DNA from: Aquimarina spinulae
GTDB lineage: Bacteria; Bacteroidota; Bacteroidia; Flavobacteriales; Flavobacteriaceae
Assembly: GCF_943373825.1 (NCBI RefSeq)
Contig: NZ_CALSBP010000003.1
Coordinates: 744,001-808,000 of the forward strand
Reading direction: 5' to 3'
DNA length: 64,000 nt
Within the stretch, counting starts at the first letter, position 1; each line of letters opens with the position of its first letter. The translations under genes and the position numbers were made by a program. This document shows, piece by piece, positions 26,040 through 35,061 of the stretch. Below the pieces are notes generated by a model. That model searched no databases, was not told the DNA's origin, and was given only the letters and a program-made list of their open reading frames with translations.

Positions 26040-27281
26040 ATGTCAAGTAAAAAAAAGTATATACTTCTTATTTTAAACCTATTAATTAGTCTAACATTAT
26101 TAGGGCAAACACAATTTAAACAACTATCTCAATCTGAAAAATTAGATGATTTCAACTATTTATATAGCGAACTTCGGGCTTCTTATCCTTATTTTGGAAT
26201 CAATAAAAGAGTACATAATCTCGATTGGCTTTCAAATAAAAGGAAGTATAGCAAACAAATAAAGGAAACAAAGAATAACAAAGAGTTTTTTAAAGTTCTT
26301 AATGGAGTTTTTAATGATTTAAATAATGGCCATACAGATGCTTACCCAACAATAATTTATAACTATTTTTATGATGCATATAAACAAGGAGTAGCTCAAG
26401 ATTCTATATATTCAGTTTATGTAGAAGAATTAGAAAAATCAGATGTTATTCGTTCTGCATACTGGAAAAAGATTAATCGCGAACTTTTCTTTCCAGAACG
26501 TAACAATAATGCTAATAAGAACAACATTAACGAAATCAAGACAGATACAGAAACGCCTAAAAATGTTGAAATCGATTTTATAGATTCATTATCAACTGCA
26601 ATTATCAATGTAAAATCATTTAGCTATGATTATGTAGAGAAAGATGCTGATACATTAAAGCATTTTTTTAACAAAGCATATAATTATAAAAACCTAATAA
26701 TAGATATACAAGGTAATGATGGTGGTAGTACAGAATATTGGTTGCAAAATATGATTCCCTATTTAATTGATGATACCATTACCTACCCTATAGTCTATGG
26801 TTTTAAGAATTGTGATAGGTTAAAAAAATTTAAACCAAACTATTTTGAAAATACTATCGCTTATGAAGAAATTGGATTACCCAATATGCCAAAAGAATTA
26901 AAAGATGGTAGTTATTTATTTAGAAGAGAACATATAACAATAGATCCTGTTTCTAACAAAAGAAAATATTCGGGTAAGATTTATCTTTTGGTAGATGGTA
27001 AAGTATTTTCTAGTTCAGAAGCATTGGCATATTTCTGTAAGGCAACTAACTTTGCAACTGTTGCTGGGGAAAAAACAAGTGGAGATGGAGTCGGGACAGA
27101 CCCATTACTATTAACGCTTCCTAATAGTGGAATTGTTATTAGATTTACCGGAGAAATGGGATTAAACCCTGATGGAAGCGCTAATGATGAAACAAAAACA
27201 GTTCCTGATCTAATTATAAAAGCTTTTAGTGAGAAGGAAAGACGAAAAAAACTTCTTAATTACATTAAGCATAAAGAATAA
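26040..27281 (+). CDS. Secreted S41 family (tail-specific-like) protease
   Basis: A 413-residue protein with a signal peptide (KKYILLILNLLISLTLLGQ). The S41 core is visible: LIIDIQGNDGGSTEYW, then KIYLLVDGKVFSSSEALAY, where the Ser in FSSSEA is the likely nucleophile, and VAGEKTSGDGVGTDP. It has no PDZ domain that I can see, unlike CtpA. It starts 179 bases from the divergent kinase gene, so the two-component system could control it. Substrate unknown. Confidence 0.85.
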   Translation: MSSKKKYILLILNLLISLTLLGQTQFKQLSQSEKLDDFNYLYSELRASYPYFGINKRVHNLDWLSNKRKYSKQIKETKNNKEFFKVLNGVFNDLNNGHTDAYPTIIYNYFYDAYKQGVAQDSIYSVYVEELEKSDVIRSAYWKKINRELFFPERNNNANKNNINEIKTDTETPKNVEIDFIDSLSTAIINVKSFSYDYVEKDADTLKHFFNKAYNYKNLIIDIQGNDGGSTEYWLQNMIPYLIDDTITYPIVYGFKNCDRLKKFKPNYFENTIAYEEIGLPNMPKELKDGSYLFRREHITIDPVSNKRKYSGKIYLLVDGKVFSSSEALAYFCKATNFATVAGEKTSGDGVGTDPLLLTLPNSGIVIRFTGEMGLNPDGSANDETKTVPDLIIKAFSEKERRKKLLNYIKHKE

Positions 27282-27361
27282 AACCAACTTGCAACAATTG
27301 GCTATACAATAATGATAAACAAAGACCAGAGTGTTATAGCATTTGGAAAAATGAAACAAAA

Positions 27362-28774
27362 ATGCAAACCGAAATAAACAAAACAAGACGAGAATATATT
27401 AAACGAATTAGTTATGTGTTGGATTTCATAGAAAAGAATCTCGATACAAACTTATCACTCGAACGGCTATCCCAAAAAGCTCATTATTCATCGTATCATT
27501 TTCATAGAGTTTTTTCAACAATTATTGGTGAAAATTTAAATCAATATATTAATAGAAAACGAATAGAACGTATTGCTTCGATCCTGCTTGTCGACGCTAA
27601 TAAACCTATAAAGGAACTTGCCTACAACTATGGTTTTAATAGTGAAAGTTCATTTTCAAGAGCATTTAAAAAGTATTACGGAGTTAGCCCTACCAGGTTT
27701 ACAACCCAGGGAAAAAATATACTTAGCAAGATTGGTATAGAACCTTTTACAACCGAAAAATACATTTGTAGCATTGATAACATTAAAAAATGGATTGAAA
27801 TGAATGCACAAATAACCGTAAAAGAACTACAAGAAATAAAACTTGCTGGCATAATGCATATAGGAGAGTTTGATAAAATTGGCAATATGTACCAGAAATT
27901 GATAGAATGGGGGAGCAAAAAAGAAATGTTTCCAATCTCAGATTTTAAAGCTATTACCATTTATCATGATAATCCAAGCGTTACCCATACTTCAAAAGTA
28001 AGGTATAGTGCATGTGTAACAATTAATAGAGAATTTAAAGCCGAAGGAGAAATTAGACCTCTTGTGATCCAAAAAGGGAACTACGCCGTTGGAAATTTTG
28101 AGATTGAAGCAAAAGATTTCTCAAAAGCATGGAAAACTATGTCTTTATGGGTACTAGATAACGATTATAGGTTTAGAGATGGAGATTATTTTGAAGTGTA
28201 CCTTAACGATCATAAAACGCATCCTGAACAAAAATTTATAGTAGATATATGTATTCCTATCGAAAAACATGGTAAAAATATCAAGACATCTGGCAAAGAG
28301 GATCTTTCTAATCACAGCAGATCAGCCAAGCAAGATCAGGTACAATTAGATTATCACCAACTTATAGGGTACATGAAAAAATTAAGAACTTTTTTTCATA
28401 GAGAATATGCTACGGTCTTTAGATTAGGGACCATTTATCAAGGTAATCCAGATTTTTCCTATTTTTCTTTAACTACCGAGGAGTTAAAAAAACAAAAATT
28501 GAAATTTGTTATCATCTTTAATCATAAAATGATGTGTTTTACAATATGCTTATCTGGTCAAAATAAAAGTATCCGAAAAAAGTATTGGGAGATGTTTAAA
28601 GGTAGTAGCTGGAATACCTATCATCTAGCAGAATCAATTAATGACAGTCTTTTGATTATCGATCATAAAATAGTGGAAAAGCCTAATTTTGACAATACCA
28701 ATATTTTAACAAAACAAATTGAAACTGAATCCTTAAAATTTATAAACGAAATCAGAGAGATTCTCGAAGGATAA
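27362..28774 (+). CDS. AraC-type regulator fused to GyrI-like and DUF7000-like domains
   Basis: A 470-residue three-part protein. Residues 1-115 are an AraC DNA-binding domain with two HTH units (LSLERLSQKAHYSSYHFHRV and IKELAYNYGFNSESSFSRAF). Residues 140-300 are a GyrI-like/AraC effector-binding domain (KLAGIMHIGEFDKIGNMYQK, ending FIVDICIPIEK). After a polar linker, residues 330-470 resemble a DUF7000-like domain (LGTIYQGNPDFSYFSLT, then KLKFVIIFNHKMMCF). The first two domains are a common fusion; the third addition is unusual to my knowledge. It follows the S41 gene by 80 bases. Likely a ligand-responsive activator. Confidence 0.85.
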   Translation: MQTEINKTRREYIKRISYVLDFIEKNLDTNLSLERLSQKAHYSSYHFHRVFSTIIGENLNQYINRKRIERIASILLVDANKPIKELAYNYGFNSESSFSRAFKKYYGVSPTRFTTQGKNILSKIGIEPFTTEKYICSIDNIKKWIEMNAQITVKELQEIKLAGIMHIGEFDKIGNMYQKLIEWGSKKEMFPISDFKAITIYHDNPSVTHTSKVRYSACVTINREFKAEGEIRPLVIQKGNYAVGNFEIEAKDFSKAWKTMSLWVLDNDYRFRDGDYFEVYLNDHKTHPEQKFIVDICIPIEKHGKNIKTSGKEDLSNHSRSAKQDQVQLDYHQLIGYMKKLRTFFHREYATVFRLGTIYQGNPDFSYFSLTTEELKKQKLKFVIIFNHKMMCFTICLSGQNKSIRKKYWEMFKGSSWNTYHLAESINDSLLIIDHKIVEKPNFDNTNILTKQIETESLKFINEIREILEG

Positions 28775-28939
28775 AAAACGACATATCACAACGTATACGA
28801 TTAATTGCTCCACTTTCGAAGGAAGTCAAACAAACAAGTATTATAAAGACAATCATTAGGAATAGCTAAAGAGATTTTACCGTATATGTACTTATATATT
28901 AAGGTACTTATACTAATGTAAGATTGATTTTGGGTTAGT

Positions 28940-28965
28940 ATATTGGTTCATACAATAACCAATAT
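28940..28965. promoter_or_regulatory. Perfect 9-bp inverted repeat before the GH72-like gene
   Basis: ATATTGGTT (28940-28948) and AACCAATAT (28957-28965) are exact complements with an 8-base spacer, 12 bases before the start codon. This fits a repressor operator or a translation-blocking hairpin. Confidence 0.5.
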
Positions 28966-28977
28966 TAAAACCAAACT

Positions 28978-30375
28978 ATGACACAAAGCATCAATTCATC
29001 AAACATTACGCCTATTACGATTTCTAATAATCTATTTATGTGCGGTACAGATCAGTGGGCACCTAAAGGAGTTTGCTACCAACCTACAGATTTTGTAGAT
29101 CCAATTTCAGACAATAATCTAACTACAATTCAAGATTTATTGAAAGCTACAACAACTTATGGGTTCACTAATATGAAAATAAACGCCATTCGTGTGTATC
29201 AAGTTGATCCAACAAAAGATCACACACAAGTAATGAATGCCCTGGCTGCTGCAGGAATTTATGTGTTAGTAGGAGCTGTGGATCATACCACAGTACATGA
29301 CGGTCCTACAATTTATAATGCCAGGCTGAAGGCGGTTGCTGATGAATTCAGTAAATACCAGAATGTTCTGGGGTTTTCAATAGGAAACGAAACAATTGAT
29401 CCTGGTACAGGAGGTCAAAATCCAGGTTATGATATTCCAAACAAAATTAGAGCCGGAGCCAAATACTTGAAAGCCTATATGGCAAAAAGCAGCCCTCGTG
29501 TTGTTCCTGTTACAGCGGCACTTCGTGATGATCCTGATTTCACTATACCAGCAGCTAAGGCATATATGTGTGGGGATTCTTCTGAGCGTCTTGATTTCTT
29601 GGGTTACAATTGTGAGCGATGGGCAGGAGGAACACTTGCAGCAAAAGTTGGTGCTTACTATACTTTAACAAAAGCATTTGAAGGTACCAACCCTGTACCG
29701 ATAACTTTTACCGAAATGGGGTCAAACCCCAGGGCTGTCTCTCCAAGAACTTGGAAACAAGTTGATTATTTGTATGGAGGTACGAAACTCACTCCGCAAT
29801 CGGGATCGGGTTCGCCAATAAATATGGCAGATGTCGTTTCGGGTGGCTTTGCATTTAGATATTACGAACGAAATGCGGGATGGGGAATGCTCACAACAAG
29901 CGGTGACGAAATTCCTGGTCATGGTGCAAATTCGATAATTACCGAATATTCTAAAATAACATCTTTTAGTAGTACAGGAAATACAATGGGAACTGCTCCT
30001 TGTGATCAAAATAACCCATATGTAAAAGGATCTGCTATTCCATCATCAGGATTACCAACAGCTGTAAAAGTAACATTAACAAATTCTATTACAACGCCTC
30101 CTTCAGGAAGAAATATTAAATTTAATTATACTTCGAATTTGAATGCTGCTAATCCGACTTGGATAGAAGCGGTTGCGATTAAAGCCAATGGCCCAAAAAC
30201 AACATTCACTTTTCCTAAAGGGACAAATGGGATTTCAATGATATATGAAGTTGATTCTAAATGGAATCAAGGCTGTCAATTAAAAGGACAAGCTTTACTT
30301 CAACTCGCAGATGGAGATACTATCGAAGGTAATTGGATGAGTCCGGATGGTAATGGAAATTGTAAGATTAGCTAA
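28978..30375 (+). CDS. GH72-like beta-1,3-glucanosyltransferase
   Basis: A 465-residue glycoside hydrolase resembling the fungal Gas/Gel family (GH72), which cuts and re-joins beta-1,3-glucan. Matching landmarks in order: APKGVCYQPTDFVDPIS, INAIRVYQVDPTKDH, AAAGIYVLVGAVD, then the acid/base Glu138 in FSIGNETID, MCGDSSERLDFLGYNCERW, and nucleophile Glu246 in ITFTEMGSNPRAV. A C-terminal beta-rich domain (from about 360) may bind carbohydrate. No signal peptide is visible, which is odd for a wall-active enzyme. The gene is less AT-rich than its neighbours and stands alone, suggesting horizontal transfer. Confidence 0.8.
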   Translation: MTQSINSSNITPITISNNLFMCGTDQWAPKGVCYQPTDFVDPISDNNLTTIQDLLKATTTYGFTNMKINAIRVYQVDPTKDHTQVMNALAAAGIYVLVGAVDHTTVHDGPTIYNARLKAVADEFSKYQNVLGFSIGNETIDPGTGGQNPGYDIPNKIRAGAKYLKAYMAKSSPRVVPVTAALRDDPDFTIPAAKAYMCGDSSERLDFLGYNCERWAGGTLAAKVGAYYTLTKAFEGTNPVPITFTEMGSNPRAVSPRTWKQVDYLYGGTKLTPQSGSGSPINMADVVSGGFAFRYYERNAGWGMLTTSGDEIPGHGANSIITEYSKITSFSSTGNTMGTAPCDQNNPYVKGSAIPSSGLPTAVKVTLTNSITTPPSGRNIKFNYTSNLNAANPTWIEAVAIKANGPKTTFTFPKGTNGISMIYEVDSKWNQGCQLKGQALLQLADGDTIEGNWMSPDGNGNCKIS

Positions 30376-30422
30376 AGTTTAATATCCATCATTCAAAAAT
30401 ATAGTAAAGAGTGTTACTCACA

Positions 30423-30459
30423 AACATAAACACCATTAATGCTGGTGTTTATGTTTTTT
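30423..30459 (+). terminator. Terminator of the GH72-like gene
   Basis: AACATAAACACC (30423-30434) pairs exactly with GGTGTTTATGTT (30444-30455), and Ts follow. Confidence 0.85.
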
Positions 30460-30727
30460 GAATTCTCAAAATGTATCCCTAATCATTTCTATGATTAATA
30501 TTATCCTTTCTTCCCTTGGTATTTTTCATAACATCAATTTTAATTTCGGTTATATCACAAGTATTTCAATAATCAATTTGGGAACATAACTTTTGTGAAT
30601 AGATTTGTTGATCCTCTAAACTATGTGATAATACAAGATTATAGTATTTTTGCTATATAGAAAAGGGTTTAAAGATTAAAAGAGCTAACTGTCGCAGTAT
30701 TATTGAACAAAATCATTAAAGTAAGAT
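30460..30727. other. Gene-free spacer
   Basis: The 352 bases between the GH72-like gene and the next gene hold the terminator at 30423-30459 and, after it, only AT-rich sequence in which I see no reading frame or RNA. Confidence 0.4.
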
Positions 30728-31219
30728 ATGAAATATACTCCCGAAGCTGGATTCCCATATTATTATGACCTTGTAAAGGATATGAATTATCGATCACTCT
30801 TTGCTTCGTCATCAACAATTATATTCCTAAATTCTATCAGTGAAGAAAAAGCTGTTTATCGCTATGCTCCTACTAAATGGAGTATTAAACAAATTGTTGG
30901 ACATATAACTGATCATGAAAGGATAAAAATATTTCGAGCATTTTTAATGAGCAGGAATGAATCAATAGAACTATGGGGCTATGATCAAAATCTGTTAGTA
31001 AATAATAGTCGTTTTGAAGAACTAACTCTGAAACAATTAATAACTGACTTTGTTAATGTACGGAATGCATCTGCTAGTTTTATTGAGACATTGTCTGAAA
31101 ATCAATTACTAATAAAAGGTATGGCTAGACAATATGAAATTACTCTTGAAGACTTTCTAAAATCTATTATTGGTCATGAAAAGCATCATATAAATAGTAT
31201 TAAAGAAAGATACATTTAA
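30728..31219 (+). CDS. DinB family protein
   Basis: A 163-residue protein with the DinB four-helix-bundle pattern: KAVYRYAPTKWSIKQIVGHI followed by TDHERI and, near the end, IIGHEKHHINSIKERY. Three histidines (GHITDHE and GHEKHH) form the expected metal site. The family includes mycothiol- or bacillithiol-dependent transferases and proteins of unknown role. It stands alone. It is a better match to the family than the protein at 14100. Confidence 0.87.
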   Translation: MKYTPEAGFPYYYDLVKDMNYRSLFASSSTIIFLNSISEEKAVYRYAPTKWSIKQIVGHITDHERIKIFRAFLMSRNESIELWGYDQNLLVNNSRFEELTLKQLITDFVNVRNASASFIETLSENQLLIKGMARQYEITLEDFLKSIIGHEKHHINSIKERYI

Positions 31220-31365
31220 TAAAGACTGTAACAATACGTTTCTATAATGTGTAAAAAGCAAAACATAAAAAACGAAAATAGCTATACCATATAAAAATAG
31301 CCTTATTAGATCTTAGAGTCGCAAAAATCTTATTCCCTGAAAGAGGTTGAATTATGCGATGACTT

Positions 31366-32220
31366 ATGAAATACTATCATATGCCAATAGACAACATACC
31401 AGAATTATATATTAATACCCCTAAACTCAAACCAGATCTTTTTGTTTACGACTTTAAAATGACCGAAGATACTATTAAAACTAAGGTCAATTTAAATATG
31501 CACATGTTTAGTTTCTTACAAGTTGGAAAAAAGCAAGTGCACTTTGCAGGAACATCAGTTACTGTAAATAAAGATCAATCACTACTTCTTAAAAAAGGAA
31601 ATTGGATTTGGACAGAATTATTAGATACAGATGCTATTTATTATTGTAAACTTTTATTTTTTTCTGAAAAAATACTTGAGGATTTTTTAGAAAAACACAT
31701 TCAACACCAACAAATAGTAAAGGAAGAAGTACCATATTTTGCAATTAGGAATGATGCATACATAACTTCATATTTAAACTCATTATCAACAATTAGTGAT
31801 GCACCAACAGTTTTTATAGAAAACCTACTTTCTGTAAAATTTGAAGAAATTATGCTGTACCTTATTCATAAATACGGAAAAAAGTTTGAGCTATATCTAA
31901 AATCATTAATAGTTAAGGAAACTTCTCCCTTTAAAAAAATTGTCGAAAGTAAAATACATTCGAATTTAAAACTAGAAGAAATTGCATTTTTATGTAATAT
32001 GAGTTTATCGACTTTCAAACGTCATTTTATTAGTGAATATAAAACATCTCCCGGAAAATGGCTACAAGACAAGAGACTTCAAAAAGCAAAAGAAACGTTA
32101 GAACTAGGCAAACTAACACCATCAGACATATATCTTGATTTTGGGTATAATAATCTTTCAAACTTCAGCATAGCTTTCAAAAATAAATTTGGGGTCAGCC
32201 CCAAAGAAATTTCTAAATGA
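31366..32220 (+). CDS. AraC family transcriptional regulator (ExsA-like layout)
   Basis: A 284-residue regulator with an N-terminal cupin-like sensing domain (MHMFSFLQVGKKQVHFAG, QSLLLKKGNWIW) and a C-terminal AraC DNA-binding domain from about residue 185 (LKLEEIAFLCNMSLSTFKRH and PSDIYLDFGYNNLSNFSIAF, ending NKFGVSPKEIS). It is 134 bases upstream of the GlcG-like gene on the same strand and may regulate it; that link is from position only. The inducing ligand is unknown. Confidence 0.9.
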   Translation: MKYYHMPIDNIPELYINTPKLKPDLFVYDFKMTEDTIKTKVNLNMHMFSFLQVGKKQVHFAGTSVTVNKDQSLLLKKGNWIWTELLDTDAIYYCKLLFFSEKILEDFLEKHIQHQQIVKEEVPYFAIRNDAYITSYLNSLSTISDAPTVFIENLLSVKFEEIMLYLIHKYGKKFELYLKSLIVKETSPFKKIVESKIHSNLKLEEIAFLCNMSLSTFKRHFISEYKTSPGKWLQDKRLQKAKETLELGKLTPSDIYLDFGYNNLSNFSIAFKNKFGVSPKEISK

Positions 32221-32353
32221 TATTTCATTTTTTTCGTTTCATTTTTACACTTGACCTTTTTTCATAAGTTATTGAACTGTTTTAGTAATTGAGTAAGACC
32301 ATCTACACTGTACATTTGTACTAAGATTATAACAAAAATTAAAACATAAAATA

Positions 32354-32752
32354 ATGAATATTACATTGTCACAGGCTGAAAAAATCATTTCAGTAGCAAA
32401 AGAAAAATCTATAGCAATAGATACAAAAATGAATATTGCAATTGTAGATGCAGGAGCAAACTTAGTAGCATTTGCTCGTATGGATGGAGCTTGGTTAGGT
32501 TCTTTAGACATATCAATCAAAAAAGCAAAGACAGCCCGTTATTTTGATATGAATACGGGAATCATTGGAGAATTATCTCAACCTGGAGGTGCTTTGTACA
32601 ACATCGAACATTCTAATAACGGTTTAATTACTTTTCCTGGAGGTGTACCAATTAAAAACGCGGCCGGTGAAATTATTGGTGCTATTGGGGTAAGTGGAAG
32701 TTCTGTTGAGAATGACCATGCAGTTGCAGAAGCTGGAGCATCAGCAATCTAA
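32354..32752 (+). CDS. GlcG/HbpS family protein (heme-binding-like)
   Basis: A 132-residue cytoplasmic protein covering the whole GlcG/DUF336 domain: [18 protein letters not shown] at the start, [30 protein letters not shown] and [20 protein letters not shown] at the end. Relatives bind heme or corrinoid cofactors (HbpS) or sit in glycolate or diol utilisation loci, but the role of single-domain copies is unclear. The neighbours give no pathway. Confidence 0.9.
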   Translation: MNITLSQAEKIISVAKEKSIAIDTKMNIAIVDAGANLVAFARMDGAWLGSLDISIKKAKTARYFDMNTGIIGELSQPGGALYNIEHSNNGLITFPGGVPIKNAAGEIIGAIGVSGSSVENDHAVAEAGASAI

Positions 32753-32774
32753 AATCTTAAGTAGTGTACTAAAA

Positions 32775-32815
32775 AGAGGAGAATTAGCATGCTAGTTCTC
32801 CTCTCTTCTTTTTAA
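32775..32815 (+). terminator. Strong terminator after the GlcG-like gene
   Basis: AGAGGAGAA (32775-32783) pairs with TTCTCCTCT (32796-32804), and the inner TAGCATGCTA extends the stem. A T-rich tract follows. Confidence 0.8.
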
Positions 32816-32822
32816 AAATAAT

Positions 32823-32921
32823 ATGAAAAAATATATTGCCGAATTTATTGGCACGTTTGCTTTAGTCTTTTGCGGTACAGGAGCAATGCAAGCCTGGAAA
32901 ACATATAACAAAACGAAATAA
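32823..32921 (+). pseudogene. Aquaporin (MIP family) N-terminal remnant
   Basis: A 32-codon frame with the start of an aquaporin or glycerol facilitator: MKKYIAEFIGTFALVFCGTG, then AMQAWKTYNKTK and a stop. MIP channels are about 230 residues with two NPA motifs. Neither is present, and I see no continuation in the following bases. It is most likely what remains after deletion of the gene body. Confidence 0.65.
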
Positions 32922-33293
32922 AAGCATCAGTTAATAATTCTGTTTGGTAAATAAAATGGTTACTGTTTAATCAAAAAATTATTTAAATCCATCGTTCGCA
33001 TATAATGAACCTTCACATTATAGAAATTGGAAAAACCAGAATACCGCATTTCTACCCATATAGAACACTTTTAAACATTCTTAAACTCAAATAAAAAAAT
33101 ATCTATAGGATACTTCGTTATACCCATATCGTATTGTAGTTTGGTTAAGTTAGACTCTGAATTCTATTTCCACACATTGATTTGATCGGTAAAAGAAAGC
33201 TTATTATCAACATCTTATAAAAATTAATTACTAAATTAGGTGTTTAACCATGCAATTAATGTATACAAGTATGTTACTACACATGTCTAAAAA
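32922..33293. other. Gene-free spacer after the aquaporin remnant
   Basis: About 370 bases with no supported reading frame or RNA. It may include decayed sequence from the event that truncated the aquaporin gene. Confidence 0.45.
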
Positions 33294-34091
33294 ATGAAGC
33301 CTATGATCAAAATTCATCATTTAAACTGTGTTCAAATCGAATCACCAATGGGATCTGCAATTGGGCATTGTTTACTCCTTGAGGGAATAAACCAATTAGT
33401 GCTAATTGATTCTGGGATTGGATTATCAGAGACCAAAGACCCTGAAAAAAAACTTGGAAAGGAATTGATAGAGCTTACAGGTTTTAAATTTGACGAAAAA
33501 CGTACTGCCATAGCACAAATACAAAAGTTAGGATTTTGTCCTGAAAAAATTAAAGATTGTATCGTTTCTCATCTTGATCCCGATCACATTGGGGGGCTTG
33601 CCGATTTTCCTGATATGAAAATTCATATTGCTAAAGAAGAGTACGAAAGTTTTAAAAGTGGAAACGAAAGGTATCTTCCCCAACAATTGGCACATAATCC
33701 GGAAATAAAATTGTACGAAAAAAGTAATAGCAAATGGTTTGGACTCCCTGCCCGAAAAGTTGATTTAGATTTTGAAACCGAAATTTACTTAATCCCTTTG
33801 TTTGGCCATACACTAGGACATTGCGGAGTAACATTTAAAGAAAACGAAAAGTGGATTTTTTATGTAGGAGATGCGTATTACCTGAGAGATGAGATATCTG
33901 ATTTGAATCATCCCGTAGATGAATTAGCACGGATAAGAGCTGTCGATAATGAAATGAGAAAAGAAAGCCTTCAAAAAATAAGGGAAATAGTGAAAAAACA
34001 TGGAAAAGAAATTGAATATTTTGGTTATCATGATCCTACAGAGTTTCAGGCAACTAAAGAAAACTTAGCAGATAACGATGTTTATTATTAA
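33294..34091 (+). CDS. MBL-fold metallo-hydrolase
   Basis: A 265-residue metallo-beta-lactamase-fold enzyme, probably a lactonase or related hydrolase. The first metal motif is VSHLDPDHIGGL around residue 93 (HxDxDH form), followed by the His in LFGHTLGHCGV, the bridging Asp in FYVGDAYY and the terminal His in FGYHDPTEF. The HLDPDH form resembles AHL lactonase-type and related enzymes, but the substrate is unproven. A second ATG at 33303 is an alternative start. It is followed 21 bases later by a membrane protein gene. Confidence 0.9.
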   Translation: MKPMIKIHHLNCVQIESPMGSAIGHCLLLEGINQLVLIDSGIGLSETKDPEKKLGKELIELTGFKFDEKRTAIAQIQKLGFCPEKIKDCIVSHLDPDHIGGLADFPDMKIHIAKEEYESFKSGNERYLPQQLAHNPEIKLYEKSNSKWFGLPARKVDLDFETEIYLIPLFGHTLGHCGVTFKENEKWIFYVGDAYYLRDEISDLNHPVDELARIRAVDNEMRKESLQKIREIVKKHGKEIEYFGYHDPTEFQATKENLADNDVYY

Positions 34092-34112
34092 TGCATACCA
34101 CAAAAGACAACT

Positions 34113-34544
34113 ATGAATTCAATACTTAAAAATATTCTAGCTGTTATTGCCGCATGGTTAGGAGGTAGTATTATCAATATAGCTCTCATCAAAGCTGGTC
34201 ATAAATTAATTCCTATACAAGGAATTGATCCCAATGATATGGATGCTCTCACAGCCGTTATGCCATCTTTAGGGTTCGAACATTTTATTTTTCCTTTTTT
34301 GGCTCATGCTCTGGGTACTCTTACCGGTGCAACGATTGCTGGTTTAATAGCTGCAAGCCATAAAATGAAATTCTCATTAGGTATTGGTGGATTATTCTTA
34401 TTTGGCGGAATCATGGTTAATTATATGCTACCCGGCCCTACCTGGTTTGCCGTTGCAGATATAGTTATCGCTTATATTCCTATGGCATGGATCGGTGGAA
34501 AAATAGCTATGAAGATATCAGAAAATAAAAAAAGAGGGGAATAG
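34113..34544 (+). CDS. Conserved four-helix membrane protein
   Basis: A 143-residue protein with about four transmembrane helices (ILAVIAAWLGGSIINIALI, FIFPFLAHALGTLTGATIAG, FSLGIGGLFLFGGIMVNYML, FAVADIVIAYIPMAWIGG). It has no catalytic motif and I do not know its function. It lies between the MBL hydrolase and the MarR gene and is probably co-transcribed with the former. Confidence 0.7.
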   Translation: MNSILKNILAVIAAWLGGSIINIALIKAGHKLIPIQGIDPNDMDALTAVMPSLGFEHFIFPFLAHALGTLTGATIAGLIAASHKMKFSLGIGGLFLFGGIMVNYMLPGPTWFAVADIVIAYIPMAWIGGKIAMKISENKKRGE

Positions 34545-34600
34545 AAAACTTTACTTAATCTAATACAGTGTATAAATAAAAGTAATTGCATCTGGTTTAT

Positions 34601-34622
34601 TTTATTTGATATATCAAATAAA
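34601..34622. promoter_or_regulatory. 22-bp perfect palindrome at the MarR start codon
   Basis: The palindrome is centred on GATATATC; its core is TTTGATATATCAAA and the arms extend to 34601 and 34622, overlapping the first base of the start codon. MarR dimers bind palindromes of this size, so autoregulation is likely. Confidence 0.65.
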
Positions 34623-35059
34623 TGAAAGTTAATACTCCCACAACCACTACATTATATTCTATTGAACAAGCCATTAAAGCTTATAGAAGACTGTGCAACA
34701 GAAATATTTCGAAAGTCATTGAAGACATCACGGTTGATCAAGCTTTAATCCTAATTATTTTAAATGACAATAGCAGTTTAACCCAAATGGAAATCGGTGA
34801 TTTAGTCTTTAAAGATTATGCTTCTATTACAAGGATTTTAAATTTGATGGAGAAAAAAGGGTACATTAAAAAAGGAATCAACAATAAAGACAAAAGACGT
34901 TCATCACTTGAAATTACAACTAAAGGAAAAGAAACATTAACTATTTTAAGTCCAACCATACAACTTAACAGAAATACCGCCCTTAGGAATATCACAGAGG
35001 ATGAGTTGAACCAATTATATACAATACTTAATAAAATAACAATCAACTGTAATCAATAA
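34622..35059 (+). CDS. MarR family transcriptional regulator
   Basis: A 145-residue winged-helix regulator. The helix-turn-helix is SLTQMEIGDLVFKDYASITRI, followed by the wing YIKKGINNKDKRRSSLEITTKG, the most conserved MarR motif (DKRR). It is followed immediately by a serine hydrolase gene whose start lies two bases after the stop, so it probably regulates that gene and itself through the palindrome at its start codon. Confidence 0.94.
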   Translation: MKVNTPTTTTLYSIEQAIKAYRRLCNRNISKVIEDITVDQALILIILNDNSSLTQMEIGDLVFKDYASITRILNLMEKKGYIKKGINNKDKRRSSLEITTKGKETLTILSPTIQLNRNTALRNITEDELNQLYTILNKITINCNQ

Positions 35060-35061
35060 AA

